The translations under genes and the position numbers were made by a program. From the NCBI RefSeq assembly GCF_015207285.1, contig NZ_JADEXD010000007.1:1-64000 (forward strand): DNA of 64,000 nt, written 5' to 3'. Source of the DNA: Tychonema sp. LEGE 07203 (GTDB lineage: Bacteria > Cyanobacteriota > Cyanobacteriia > Cyanobacteriales > Microcoleaceae). The notes under the pieces are model-generated. The model saw nothing but the letters and a program-made list of their open reading frames with translations. It had not been told where the DNA came from and ran no database searches. Shown piece by piece: positions 27,453-36,783 of the stretch; position 1 is the stretch's first letter; each line of letters begins with the position of its first letter.

Positions 27453-27991
27453 TTGTTATAGTAACAAACATTTTTTGTGATTGATTGCGAGGAAGCATCT
27501 CACCCTGGCAATAAGTATTGCTTTAACGGCTGGGGATCTGTCGCGATCTCGTTTGCGGATATATCACCAAGCGAGGTATTCAAGGGCTCGCACTTTCAAA
27601 TCCAAAACACAGATACTCCCTAGGGAGCGTATCATCGCACTTTTGTTAGCGATGGCTATATTTCCAAATTCCCGATTGCCGATTCCTGAGTGCGTGAATA
27701 TACGCAAACAATATTATAACTTTATAATTGTATGTGTTGTGCCAGCGGAAAATTGCGAAACTTCTTTTTGCAGCACTACACATACTTACCGTGAAAATAC
27801 GGATTTGCAGCCATTGTTTGGCTAATTATCAATCTCTAAATAATCAGCCCACAGCCTGCTCTAGCAGCAATTGCGGAATGGATTAAACTAGATTTAGACT
27901 ATCCTATCTGGCTCGGATGAGTATCACAGCGAACTGTAATATTTGACTTAAAAAGTTTATGCTTAAAAGATAGCCCGGGATTAAATATAAA

Positions 27992-30382
27992 GTGCATTCC
28001 AAAGTAAGTATGTCACACTGCAACCAATCCATCGGTCGATCGCCAAATCCAGCAGAAATGTACGAAAATGCTGCGATTTGGCAGCAAAAAGCCGATCGGC
28101 TAACGTTAGAATTAAGCAACACCCGCGCCCAGCTCCATGCCGAAATCGATCGGCTAAAACAAGAAAACGACACCCTGCACGCCGCCCTCAATAGTTCCCC
28201 GACTTTCCTGTGGGCAACCGACAAAGACGGCAGGTTAACTGTTGTATCCGGCAAAGGATTAGAAAATTTGGGACTCAAACCGCGTGCAACTGTCGGGCAG
28301 TCAATTTTTGAAGTTTACGGCAGCCAGCCAGATATCTTAGAAAATATTGCCTCGGTACTAGCAGGAAACGATCGCACTTGGAATGCCCGACAGGGGCATT
28401 TTATCCACGAAATTCGATCGGCAGCGCTGCGAGATGCAAAGGGGGAAGTTGTCGGGGCTGTCGGTGTTTCTACTGATATTACCAACCGCCAAAAGTCGAT
28501 CGCAACTCTCGAAACAGCAAATCAAGAATTAGAACACAAACTTCAGCAGCAAGCAGCAGTCTTGAATGCAGCACTTGCCGCCAGCGAAAAAAAGTACCGC
28601 AACCTCGTAGAAACATCCCAAGAACTTATTTGGTCGATCGATATTCAAGGCATCTTAACCTTTGTCAATACCGCCTCCAAACGCATCTACGGTTACGAAC
28701 CCCCAGAAATGATCGGCCGCCGCTTTACCGAATTTTTGGTTCCCCAGCAAAAAACCAGACAAATAGAAATATTTGCCGAACTTTTAGCGAGAACCAGCAT
28801 TCAGCCACAAACCCCCAATTCTCCCTACGAAATAGAACAGGTTCGCAAAGACGGTACCCCCGTCCACCTGCGCGTCAACAGCATCGTCAACCAAGCTGAA
28901 AACGGCGCTATTTTAGGTTTGTGCGGCACCGCCACAGATATTAGCGATCGCAAGCGATCGGAAGAAGCACTCCAAGAAGCCACAGACCAACTTCGCGCCG
29001 TCTTGGATGCCGTGCCCGGACTGATTTCTTGGATCGGTTCAGATTTGCGGTATATAGGAGTCAACCAGCACCTAGCAACCTCATTCAAACTATCTCCAGA
29101 AAGCTTTGTAGGTCAAGAAATCAACTTTCTAGAAAAAGGATCGAGTTTTGGAGAACTGATCCGAAACTTTTTTGACAGTTCATCTCAGCAAATCTGGCAA
29201 GAAATAGACATAGAAATTAACGGCAGCATCCGCAATTATTTGATAGTAGCTCAGAAATACCATCAGGGAACCGCAGCAGTTTCGGTAGGAATAGACATTA
29301 CGGACCGCAATCGCGCCGAAGCTCAAAAAACCGAATTAATCGCTTCTCTGCAAGAATCTGAACGCAAATTACGCAGCCTTTACGAAGCAACCAGCGACGC
29401 AGTAATGCTGCTCGACGAACAAGCATTTTTTGACTGCAACATAGCCACCTTAGCAATCTTTGGCTGCGCCAGTAAAAAACAATTTTATGGAAAGAAACCC
29501 AGCGAATTTTCCCCGCAATTTCAGCCTGGCGGACAAGACTCATGCAGTTTAGCCGCGCAGAAAATATCCACAGCAATGCAAACAGGTAGCTGTCGCTTTG
29601 ACTGGGTGCACAAACGGCTAGACGGTTCAGAATTTCCCGCAGAAGTGCTGTTAAATGCAATGGAAATTAACGGGCGCAAAGTAATTCAAGCAGTAGTGCG
29701 AGACATTACAGATCGCAAACGCGACGAAGATCGGATCAAAGCATCCCTCGCCGAAAAAGAAGTCCTCCTCAAAGAAATTCACCACCGCGTCAAAAACAAC
29801 CTTCAAGTAATTTCCAGTTTGCTCAAACTTCAGTCCCGCTACATCCAAGACAGCCGGGTTACTGAAATGTTAAAAGAAAGTCAAAACCGAGTCAGATCGA
29901 TGGCTTTAGTTCACGAACAATTGTATCAATCCAAAGACTTTTCCAACATTGACTTTACCGAATACATCCAAAATCTCGCCCACAATTTATTCCAAGCTTA
30001 TGAAATTCATGCAGAAGGCGTAAAATTGCAAACAAATATTGCGCCCTGTTCTATGAATATCGATACGGCAGTTCCTTGCGGTTTAATCATCAACGAACTC
30101 GTGACAAATTCCCTCAAGTATGCTTTTAAAAGACAAACTCAAGGTAAAATTAAAATAGATTTTACTTTAGACAATAACGATGCTTGCTTGCTAACAGTGA
30201 GCGACAGCGGAATTGGTTTTCCTCAAGAGTTAGATTATCGCAATGCCCGAACATTGGGTTTGCGGCTTGTCGGCTCTTTAGTCAAGCAAATCCGGGGGAA
30301 AATAGAACTTTTGGAAACAGCAGGCACGACTTTTAAAATAACATTTTCAAAACCAAAACAGCCCTTTTCGGATACAATATAA
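27992..30382 (+). CDS. Multi-PAS sensor histidine kinase (HisKA_2 type)
   Basis: The protein has up to 796 residues. An N-terminal coiled coil (about 25-65) precedes four PAS units: about 66-160; 200-320 with LVETSQELIWSIDIQGILTF; 330-430; and 465-585. Several end in the PAC motif DITDRK. HisKA_2 follows (EIHHRVKNNLQVISSLLKLQ, phospho-His near 596), and then HATPase_c (INELVTNSLKYAF, DSGIGFP). No membrane helix is present, so it senses an intracellular signal. The frame opens with GTG at 27992, but ATG at 28010 gives MSHCNQSIGR; neither has a strong ribosome site. Its stop overlaps the ATG of the next gene in ATAATG, so the two are translationally coupled and form a kinase-regulator pair. Confidence 0.93.
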   Translation: MHSKVSMSHCNQSIGRSPNPAEMYENAAIWQQKADRLTLELSNTRAQLHAEIDRLKQENDTLHAALNSSPTFLWATDKDGRLTVVSGKGLENLGLKPRATVGQSIFEVYGSQPDILENIASVLAGNDRTWNARQGHFIHEIRSAALRDAKGEVVGAVGVSTDITNRQKSIATLETANQELEHKLQQQAAVLNAALAASEKKYRNLVETSQELIWSIDIQGILTFVNTASKRIYGYEPPEMIGRRFTEFLVPQQKTRQIEIFAELLARTSIQPQTPNSPYEIEQVRKDGTPVHLRVNSIVNQAENGAILGLCGTATDISDRKRSEEALQEATDQLRAVLDAVPGLISWIGSDLRYIGVNQHLATSFKLSPESFVGQEINFLEKGSSFGELIRNFFDSSSQQIWQEIDIEINGSIRNYLIVAQKYHQGTAAVSVGIDITDRNRAEAQKTELIASLQESERKLRSLYEATSDAVMLLDEQAFFDCNIATLAIFGCASKKQFYGKKPSEFSPQFQPGGQDSCSLAAQKISTAMQTGSCRFDWVHKRLDGSEFPAEVLLNAMEINGRKVIQAVVRDITDRKRDEDRIKASLAEKEVLLKEIHHRVKNNLQVISSLLKLQSRYIQDSRVTEMLKESQNRVRSMALVHEQLYQSKDFSNIDFTEYIQNLAHNLFQAYEIHAEGVKLQTNIAPCSMNIDTAVPCGLIINELVTNSLKYAFKRQTQGKIKIDFTLDNNDACLLTVSDSGIGFPQELDYRNARTLGLRLVGSLVKQIRGKIELLETAGTTFKITFSKPKQPFSDTI

Positions 30383-32043
30383 TGTCAAGTAAAAAAATTC
30401 TGATAGTGGAAGACGAAAGCATTATTGCGGAAGACATTTCCGACAGCTTAATATCTCTAGGATATAAGATTACTGCTATTGTATATTCTGGAGAAGAAGC
30501 AATTGAATCGGCAAAAGAATTTCGACCGGATTTAGTTTTGATGGATGTTAACCTGCAAGGAGAAATTGACGGAATTACAGCAGCAGAAGAAATTAGATCG
30601 CACTTTCAAATCCCGGTAGTTTATCTGACGGCTTATGCGGACGAAAACACTTTGCGGCGGGTGAATACAACCAAACCCTTCGGCTATATTGTCAAACCAT
30701 TTGAGGAAAAAAACTTGCACACAACTATTCAATTAGCTCTCCACCGACATCAGCACGACTGCTTGACAAACTTGCCAAACCGATCGCTGTTGCGAGAACT
30801 GCTGAGTCAGGTATTAGACAAGCACAAAAAAATGCCAGCAATGATTCCGGTTATGACTCTTAGTTTAGATAAAATTAACAGGATTAACAGTACGTTGGGA
30901 CACGATATTGGCGACTGCGTACTTTGCAAAATTGCCGATCGACTGAGCAACTGCACCGAGAACATTAATATTGTGGCTCGTTTGGAAGCTGCCGAATTTG
31001 CAATTGTTCTCGAACCAGTTGCCAAAAAACAGGATGCTGCCAAGATTGCTCAAAAAATTTTAGATATTGTAGCCCAACCTATGATTGTCAAAGGCACGGA
31101 ACTCTATGTCACGGCGAGTGTCGGCATTTCTTTATCTCCGGGCGACGGCAGCAGTGGAGACGAACTGCTGAAAAATGCTTGTACAGCTATGTACAATTCT
31201 CAGGAAAAAGGCGGAAACAAGTATCAATTTTATACAGCAAAAGCGGCGAATATTTCTCTCAATAAGTTTGTCCAAGAAAATTGCCTGCGTAATGCTTTAA
31301 AACGCTCCGAGTTTGAAGTTTACTACGAGCCGCAAATAGAAATTAAAACTGGAAAAATTATTGGTGCTGAAGCCTTGGTGCGCTGGAACCATCCAGAAAG
31401 AGGCAGAGTTTCTCCAGGAGAATTCATTCCAATGGCTGAAGAAATGGGCTTGATTGCACCGCTGGGCGAATGGGTGTTAGAGACTGCTTGCAGGCAAACT
31501 AAAGCTTGGCAAACTGAGGGGTTGCCTCCGCTGCGGGTAGCGGTAAATGTGTCGGCCCGCCAGTTTGAACGCAAAAATTTGACGGAGAGAGTGAGCGAGA
31601 TATTGAAAGAAACTAATCTCGATCCTAAATATCTGGAATTAGAATTGACTGAAGGTCTGATTTTGCAAGACGAAGCGGCAGCAATTCGAGCTTTTAAGGT
31701 GTGGAAAGATATGGGAATTCGGATAGCAATTGATGATTTTGGGACGGGGTATTCTTCTTTGAGTTATCCAAAACGCTTTGCATTTGATGCGCTCAAAATT
31801 GACAAGAGTTTTATTCGCGATATTGCGGACGATTGCCAAAATGCAGCAATTACAATAGCGATTATTCAAATGGCGCATTCCATGAAGATGACAGTGATTG
31901 CTGAGGGGGTAGAAAATCAGCGGGAACTTGCTTTTTTGTGTTCGCACGATTGCGACGAAATTCAAGGCTATTTTTTCAGTCAGGCTTTGCCAAAGGCTGA
32001 GTTTGAGGCGTTGCTCAAAAGCGATAAGTGTTGGGATTTATAG
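30382..32043 (+). CDS. Response regulator with degenerate GGDEF and intact EAL domain
   Basis: The 553-residue protein has a receiver (1-120, acceptor Asp55 in LVLMDVNLQGE, PFGYIVKPFEE), GGDEF (about 130-285) and EAL (about 300-545). The GGDEF signature is RLEAAEF near residue 200, so diguanylate cyclase activity is unlikely; such domains can bind GTP and regulate the EAL. The EAL domain keeps GAEALVRWNHP, ELTEGLI, DDFGTGYSSL, KIDKSFI and IAEGVE, so c-di-GMP phosphodiesterase activity is predicted. Partner: the kinase upstream, with a one-base overlap (TAATG). The receiver-type PF-GY-V matches those paired with HisKA_2 kinases. Confidence 0.94.
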   Translation: MSSKKILIVEDESIIAEDISDSLISLGYKITAIVYSGEEAIESAKEFRPDLVLMDVNLQGEIDGITAAEEIRSHFQIPVVYLTAYADENTLRRVNTTKPFGYIVKPFEEKNLHTTIQLALHRHQHDCLTNLPNRSLLRELLSQVLDKHKKMPAMIPVMTLSLDKINRINSTLGHDIGDCVLCKIADRLSNCTENINIVARLEAAEFAIVLEPVAKKQDAAKIAQKILDIVAQPMIVKGTELYVTASVGISLSPGDGSSGDELLKNACTAMYNSQEKGGNKYQFYTAKAANISLNKFVQENCLRNALKRSEFEVYYEPQIEIKTGKIIGAEALVRWNHPERGRVSPGEFIPMAEEMGLIAPLGEWVLETACRQTKAWQTEGLPPLRVAVNVSARQFERKNLTERVSEILKETNLDPKYLELELTEGLILQDEAAAIRAFKVWKDMGIRIAIDDFGTGYSSLSYPKRFAFDALKIDKSFIRDIADDCQNAAITIAIIQMAHSMKMTVIAEGVENQRELAFLCSHDCDEIQGYFFSQALPKAEFEALLKSDKCWDL

Positions 32044-32176
32044 CGCAATACCGTTGGGTTTTGTTCCTAAACAAATCTATGTATATAGCCTTTCTCAGAA
32101 AGATGAGGTGCTAGGAGTGGGCATAGGGCATGGGGCATAGGGCATGGGGCATACCTCACCAAGCTTGAGAACCTAC

Positions 32177-32273
32177 AATCAGCATTTAAATTGCATATTT
32201 GGGGCGGGCTAGAAGCCCAACCCCTACTCCCCACAAGAGTCTAATTATTTTAGATGCAATTTAAATGCTGATT
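32177..32273. mobile_element. 97-bp element with 19-bp perfect terminal inverted repeats
   Basis: AATCAGCATTTAAATTGCA (32177-32195) and TGCAATTTAAATGCTGATT (32255-32273) match exactly when inverted. The interior is the GGGGCGGGCTAGAAGCCCAA type, also seen (inverted) near 15795-15830. It lies between the EAL gene and the convergent msrP gene. Confidence 0.8.
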
Positions 32274-32376
32274 AGCCGATCTGCGGTGCAAACTCTTGAA
32301 GGGTTCGCGCTGCAAATACAAAACACAGATGCTCCCCTCAATTCTTCAATTCTTCAATTTTTACAGTCTGACTGGT

Positions 32377-33363
32377 TTAACTGTAAAGACTTGCCACATA
32401 TTCGCCATAACCGTTATAGGGCAAAGTCGGGCGAGTTTCCCACGACCAACTGTTACCGGGCCCGACGATTCTTTCGCTGGCTTGGGACCATCTGGGGTGA
32501 GGTTTGTTGGGGTTGACATTTGCTTCAAAAGCGTATTCGTTGGGGCCGATTGTATTCCAAAAAGTGGCGGGTTGTTTTTCGACAAATTCAATTTTGACGA
32601 TCGACTTTGCGCCCTTAAAACCGTACTTCCAAGGAATCACTTGTCGCAGCGGCGCACCGTTTTGTTTTGGTAGCTGCCGCCCGTACAGCCCTGTGGCAAA
32701 AAATGCTAAATCGTTTGCCATTTCTTCAATTCGCAGACCTTCGGTGTAAGGCCAAGGATAAAATTGTGACATCAAACCGGGGCCTGGAGTAATTTTTGGG
32801 TCATAAAATGAGGTGAAGCGAACGAATTTAGCATTTGATTGCGGTTCGACATCAGCCAGGAGCAATTTCATGGGAAATCCGACCCAAGGAACTACCATTG
32901 CCCAGGCTTCTACACAGCGAAATCGATACACTCGTTCTTCGATGGGAAATTTTTTGTAGATGTCGTCAATGTCGTAAGTGCGGGGATTTTTTACTAAACC
33001 TGCTACTTCTACTTTCCAGTTTTCTGTTGGCAAAGCTTGAGCGGCTTGCCAAATAGATTTTGTGCCGCCGTATTCGTAAAAGTTGTTATATTTTGTAGCT
33101 AAGGCTTCGTCGGTAATTGCTCGATCGACCTTTGCGAAGTTAGAATTCCGGGTCAATCCCGAATATGCTTGAGTCGAGCCTTTATCCAGAGCCGTTTGTG
33201 AGCTGTCGCCGCTGCTTTGACAGCCGGTCAGCGGCAGCAGGGAAGCAGTCACGCCAGCGCCTATTAAATTGGTCATGAAGCGGCGGCGGTTGAGAAATGA
33301 TGTTTCTGAGGTAATTTGGGGATCGATAATTTCCCAAGGTTTAGGAATGCGAATGAAGGGCAT
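32377..33363 (-). CDS. msrP: Protein-methionine-sulfoxide reductase catalytic subunit MsrP
   Basis: MsrP (YedY) is a periplasmic molybdopterin enzyme that repairs oxidised methionine. The 328-residue protein starts MPFIRIPKPWEIIDPQITSE and has a Tat signal NRRRFMTNLIGAGVTASLLP about residues 26-45. The molybdenum-ligating Cys lies in YRFRCVEAWAMVVPWVGFP, and PKQNGAPLRQVIPWKYGFKG is typical. The sequence LTGCQSS after the hydrophobic part could also look like a lipoprotein site, but a Tat substrate is more likely. No msrQ heme partner is adjacent. It is convergent with the EAL gene. Confidence 0.94.
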   Translation of the reverse strand: MPFIRIPKPWEIIDPQITSETSFLNRRRFMTNLIGAGVTASLLPLTGCQSSGDSSQTALDKGSTQAYSGLTRNSNFAKVDRAITDEALATKYNNFYEYGGTKSIWQAAQALPTENWKVEVAGLVKNPRTYDIDDIYKKFPIEERVYRFRCVEAWAMVVPWVGFPMKLLLADVEPQSNAKFVRFTSFYDPKITPGPGLMSQFYPWPYTEGLRIEEMANDLAFFATGLYGRQLPKQNGAPLRQVIPWKYGFKGAKSIVKIEFVEKQPATFWNTIGPNEYAFEANVNPNKPHPRWSQASERIVGPGNSWSWETRPTLPYNGYGEYVASLYS

Positions 33364-33803
33364 AAGTAATAAGTTAAAAGTTAGTAGTTCATCGGGCTAA
33401 TTTCGCCCAAATTTCAATGTTTTAGTCGATTTGAGGTTGGAGATTGACTCCAGAGAACGGAGAATAGCAGAGTGCTGGCAATTCTGCGCGATGGCTGGGT
33501 TTGGCTGCGAGCAAAATTACTGTATTGGCAATGACAGTATAGCTTAATTCGGTAAGCGGGAGTCGAGCAGAACAATGTCACAGCAGGCGGGCGATCGAGC
33601 TATTAAACCTCGATCGCAAGAAACTCAGCAATAATAATTAACACCGGATCGATCGCAGGAATTGTGGCTAAAATCTGGGAAACAATTATCATAAAGCAAA
33701 GATTCAAATTATTTAATTTGTCCACAGGAAGCGGCACGCACCGCCCCGCTTTCCTCCCCCACAGCTCTAGTAAGTCGGACGGGAGTCTCCAGCGGAAAGA
33801 GAA
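33364..33803. other. Divergent intergenic region, no gene seen
   Basis: It is mixed AT-rich and GATCG-rich sequence with no heptamer repeat. It is bounded by the starts of msrP (minus) and the kinase/WD40 gene (plus). Confidence 0.4.
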
Positions 33804-35882
33804 ATGAGTTACTGCATCAATCCCAATTGCCAGAATCCAGAAAATCTCGATCGCGCGACAGTTTGCACGAGTTGCGAGTCGAACTTGCTGCTAAAAGGGC
33901 GCTACCGAGTCTTTCACCCCCTCGGTCAAAATCTCGGTTGCCGCACCTTCTTAGCAGTCGATGAAGACCAACCAGCGCAGCCCCGCTGTGTAATTCAACA
34001 GTTCTGCGGCCGACAGCAGTCAGTCGCCGACAGTGGCGCACAGCTAAACCGGAGATTTCGCGGCGGAGCCAGCATCCTCGACGAGTTGGGCAAACATCCC
34101 CAAATACCAAAACTGCTGGCATCTTTTGAAGTCGAAGGCAGCGAGTATTTAGTGCAAGAATACATCCCCGGTCGCAATTTAGCCGATCGACTTTCAGAAA
34201 AAGGTGTTCTTAAAGAAATTCACATTTGGTATCTGCTGAGCGAATTGTTGCCCGTCCTGCAACTTGTTCACGACAATCAACTAATTCACGGAGATATCAA
34301 ACCGTCCAATATTATTCACCGCAAAACATCCCAAACTAGCCTAGCAACGGCCGGGAAAGAGGATGTACGCACGCTACCCTGCGAGGAAGAATCGGGGCTG
34401 GTTTTAGTCGATTTCGGCGGGGCAGTTCCCGCCAACAGCAGACCGCTAAAAACAGAAACAGTGACTGGTTCTGCCGAATATGCGGCTCCCGAACAAATTA
34501 AAGGTCAAGCTATTTTTAGCAGCGACATCTACAGTTTGGGCGTGACTTGCATTCACTTGTTAACGGGAATGTCGCCCTTTGATTTGTTTGATATCAAAAG
34601 CGACAGTTGGGCCTGGAGGCACTATTTGAAAGTACCGGTTTCGGCCAGACTCGGCCGCATCCTGGATAAAATGGTAGAACGAGAAGTATCAAAACGCTAT
34701 CGATCGACCGAAGCAATTCTCAAAGACTTGAAATACGGCCCGACACCGATAGACGCCATCGCCAGCAAACCCAGATGGACTTTAGCTTTGTGGGGAGGAG
34801 CGGCAGTTGCCCTGATTTCAGTGGTGCTGGGTTCTCGTTTGCCATCGACAGTACCGTCGGCTTTCACTTCTTCCGAGCCGGTTTCTACAATTCCCGACAT
34901 TCGGTTCGATCCGCCCCCCATGCAGAATTTCAGCCGTCAGGAATCGCAGTCAGGGCCAGCAGTACGCACTCTAGCAGACCGAGAAAACCCCGTGTGGGCT
35001 GTAGCAGTCACTCCCAACGGCCGCGTCATAGTCAGCGGGAACAATGACGGCACAATTAGCCTGCTGCACAAGCGTCACGGCAAAGTCCTCAAAACTATAG
35101 CAGCACATTTGGGGCCCGTGTGGTCTGTGGCTGTCAGTCCCGACGGCAGGACGATCGCCAGCGGAGGCGCAGACGGTACGACTAAATTGTGGAATTTCTA
35201 TTCCGGCAAGTTAATTCGGACATTGGACGGGGACAAAGACGGCGTGTTCTCAGTGGTTTTCAGTCCCGACGGCCGAGCCCTCGCCAGCGTCGGCAAGGAC
35301 AAAACTTTGAAGCTGTGGGAAGTCGAAGGCGGCGCTGAGTTGGAAACTCTCAAGCGGGTTTTTGACGAGGTGCAGTCGGTGGCTTTCAGTCCCGATCGAG
35401 AAACTTTGGCGATCGGCAGCAGCGACGGTAAGATCGAGATGTGGAACTGGCAGACTGGAGAATTGAAAGAAACTCTTTGGGGTCATTCCGAGGCGGTTTG
35501 GTCTCTGGCCATCAGCCCCGACGGTCAAACTCTCGCCAGTGGCAGTTGGGACAAGACGGTGAAGTTGTGGGATATCAGCCCAAATCATCAGTCCCGGCAG
35601 CCCAACGGTTCTCTGCTGCGGACTTTAATCGGACATTCCGACAAAGTTAAGTCCTTGGCTTTCAGTCCCGACGGAGACAAGCTAGCCAGCGCCGATTTGA
35701 GCGGGACAATCAAGCTGTGGCGGATGAGTCCCGGCGAGCGGTGGCAGATGAATCCCGCCGACACGGTGGGCACGCTGAAGGGTCATTCTACTTGGGTGGA
35801 ATTGGCTTTTAATCCTCAAGACAAAACTCTGATCAGCGGCAGTTTTGACGATACGATTAAGGTGTGGCGGCTGTCTCCTTGA
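33804..35882 (+). CDS. Zinc-ribbon/protein-kinase-like/WD40 protein, probable pseudokinase
   Basis: This is the typical cyanobacterial layout: an N-terminal CxxxxC...CxxC ribbon (YCINPNC...CTSC), a kinase fold (about 33-310), one membrane helix (about 327-346) and a WD40 propeller (about 395-692, seven repeats like VWSLAISPDGQTLASGSWDK). In usual family members the loop is GQGGFGRTFLA and the ATP lysine is in CVIKQF. Here they read GQNLGCRTFLA and CVIQQF (Gln65). The alpha-C glutamate region reads RGGAS rather than QEA. HGDIKPSNII (about 162) and VDFGGA (about 204) remain. I infer loss of the Lys-Glu pair and weak or no phosphotransfer, with the propeller acting as a periplasmic or cytosolic scaffold. 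A 20-bp hairpin follows the stop. Confidence 0.93.
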   Translation: MSYCINPNCQNPENLDRATVCTSCESNLLLKGRYRVFHPLGQNLGCRTFLAVDEDQPAQPRCVIQQFCGRQQSVADSGAQLNRRFRGGASILDELGKHPQIPKLLASFEVEGSEYLVQEYIPGRNLADRLSEKGVLKEIHIWYLLSELLPVLQLVHDNQLIHGDIKPSNIIHRKTSQTSLATAGKEDVRTLPCEEESGLVLVDFGGAVPANSRPLKTETVTGSAEYAAPEQIKGQAIFSSDIYSLGVTCIHLLTGMSPFDLFDIKSDSWAWRHYLKVPVSARLGRILDKMVEREVSKRYRSTEAILKDLKYGPTPIDAIASKPRWTLALWGGAAVALISVVLGSRLPSTVPSAFTSSEPVSTIPDIRFDPPPMQNFSRQESQSGPAVRTLADRENPVWAVAVTPNGRVIVSGNNDGTISLLHKRHGKVLKTIAAHLGPVWSVAVSPDGRTIASGGADGTTKLWNFYSGKLIRTLDGDKDGVFSVVFSPDGRALASVGKDKTLKLWEVEGGAELETLKRVFDEVQSVAFSPDRETLAIGSSDGKIEMWNWQTGELKETLWGHSEAVWSLAISPDGQTLASGSWDKTVKLWDISPNHQSRQPNGSLLRTLIGHSDKVKSLAFSPDGDKLASADLSGTIKLWRMSPGERWQMNPADTVGTLKGHSTWVELAFNPQDKTLISGSFDDTIKVWRLSP

Positions 35883-35905
35883 TTTTTTCATCCCAGGGGC
35901 GATAA

Positions 35906-35961
35906 ATTTTTGAACAATTCCCAACTAAATCAAATATTCTGGTTGGGAATTGTTCAAAAAT
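35906..35961. terminator. 20-bp perfect hairpin after kinase/WD40 gene
   Basis: ATTTTTGAACAATTCCCAAC (35906-35925) pairs perfectly with GTTGGGAATTGTTCAAAAAT (35942-35961). It is too long and A/T-ended for a simple terminator, and could be both terminator and dispersed element. Shorter kin occur at 41052-41081. Confidence 0.7.
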
Positions 35962-36164
35962 CGGCGATTTCAATCCCGCCTGTACAAACTTTCTCCCATT
36001 CGCCGGCGGGTTAAATATCGGGTAAAAACCGGGTTTTTCGCCCCAGGCCCGAGATCGAATCCGCTACAGAAAAAATTTTAAAATTTATATCATAATATCT
36101 GGAATAATCGCGCTTGCTAGCTAACATCTATGGTAAAGTAGAGTCGGCTGTTAAAGTAAAATCT

Positions 36165-36710
36165 ATGACCGTAAATTCCGAATTAACAGACCAGTATTTG
36201 TCAGCGGGCGAAAACTTCCAGAAATCAGGAAAATTTGAGGAGGCGATCGCCCAATACCAAAAAATACTAGCACTCAAACCGGATGAGGCGGTTGCGCGCA
36301 ACAAGATAGCAGAAATTTATTACGCGCAACAGAAATATGTAGAGGCGATCGCCTCCTGTTACCAAACACTGCGCCAGCAACCAAATTTCGCCCCCGCCTA
36401 CAAAACCCTAGGCAATATCTTGCAAGCCCAAGGCAAAATAGAAGCGGCGGCGCGCGCCTACTCAAAGGCGATCGAATTTGACCCCAATTTGGTCGCAGCC
36501 TATGTTAACTTAGGCAGTATGTTTTACAAACAAGGCTTGCCGGATGATGCCATCACTTACTACCAAAAAGCGATCGCCCTGCAGCCAGATTTAGCCGCCA
36601 CTTATTGGAATTTAGGCAAACTTTTGGAAGAGCAAGGGCGAATTAATGAAGGTTTATTTTATCAAAAAAAAGCTCTAAATTTACAACCGGATTTAGAAGC
36701 AACTTACTAA
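36165..36710 (+). CDS. TPR-repeat protein
   Basis: About five tetratricopeptide repeats run through the 181 residues (LDxAIxxYQKxLALxPD pattern): FEEAIAQYQKILALKPDEAV, EAIASCYQTLRQQPNFAPAY, AAARAYSKAIEFDPNLVAAY and DDAITYYQKAIALQPDLAAT. The ATG at 36165 is chosen over an upstream TTG at 36114 because the earlier residues are not TPR-like. The protein stops in mid-repeat (QPDLEATY), where many cyanobacterial TPR proteins continue into a methyltransferase or sulfotransferase domain, so it may be a truncated relict or simply a short adaptor. The neighbour is a membrane protein of unknown role. Confidence 0.85.
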   Translation: MTVNSELTDQYLSAGENFQKSGKFEEAIAQYQKILALKPDEAVARNKIAEIYYAQQKYVEAIASCYQTLRQQPNFAPAYKTLGNILQAQGKIEAAARAYSKAIEFDPNLVAAYVNLGSMFYKQGLPDDAITYYQKAIALQPDLAATYWNLGKLLEEQGRINEGLFYQKKALNLQPDLEATY

Positions 36711-36783
36711 CAAATAACACTGGCTGAAGAGCCAGGTCAAAGTTAGAATAATTTAATTATCAATAAAAGCAAGCTGTAACGAT

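Larger units (their letters stand above)
26729..27991. other. Long divergent intergenic region with two inverted-repeat elements
   Basis: Apart from the elements listed separately at 27006-27130 and 27209-27452, it has a 19-codon ORF start MADNYNQLREYDSDPKSFV (ATG near 27163, in frame to TAA) that ends where the second element begins. The stretch CTCGCACTTTCAAATCCAAA (about 27582) is repeated in diverged form near 32302. The 114-codon ORF at 27481-27825 is doubtful. Confidence 0.45.

Noticed and set aside
27481-27825. 114-codon ORF before the multi-PAS kinase
   Set aside because: Begins with a TTG, spans a dispersed repeat, amino-acid use not protein-like.
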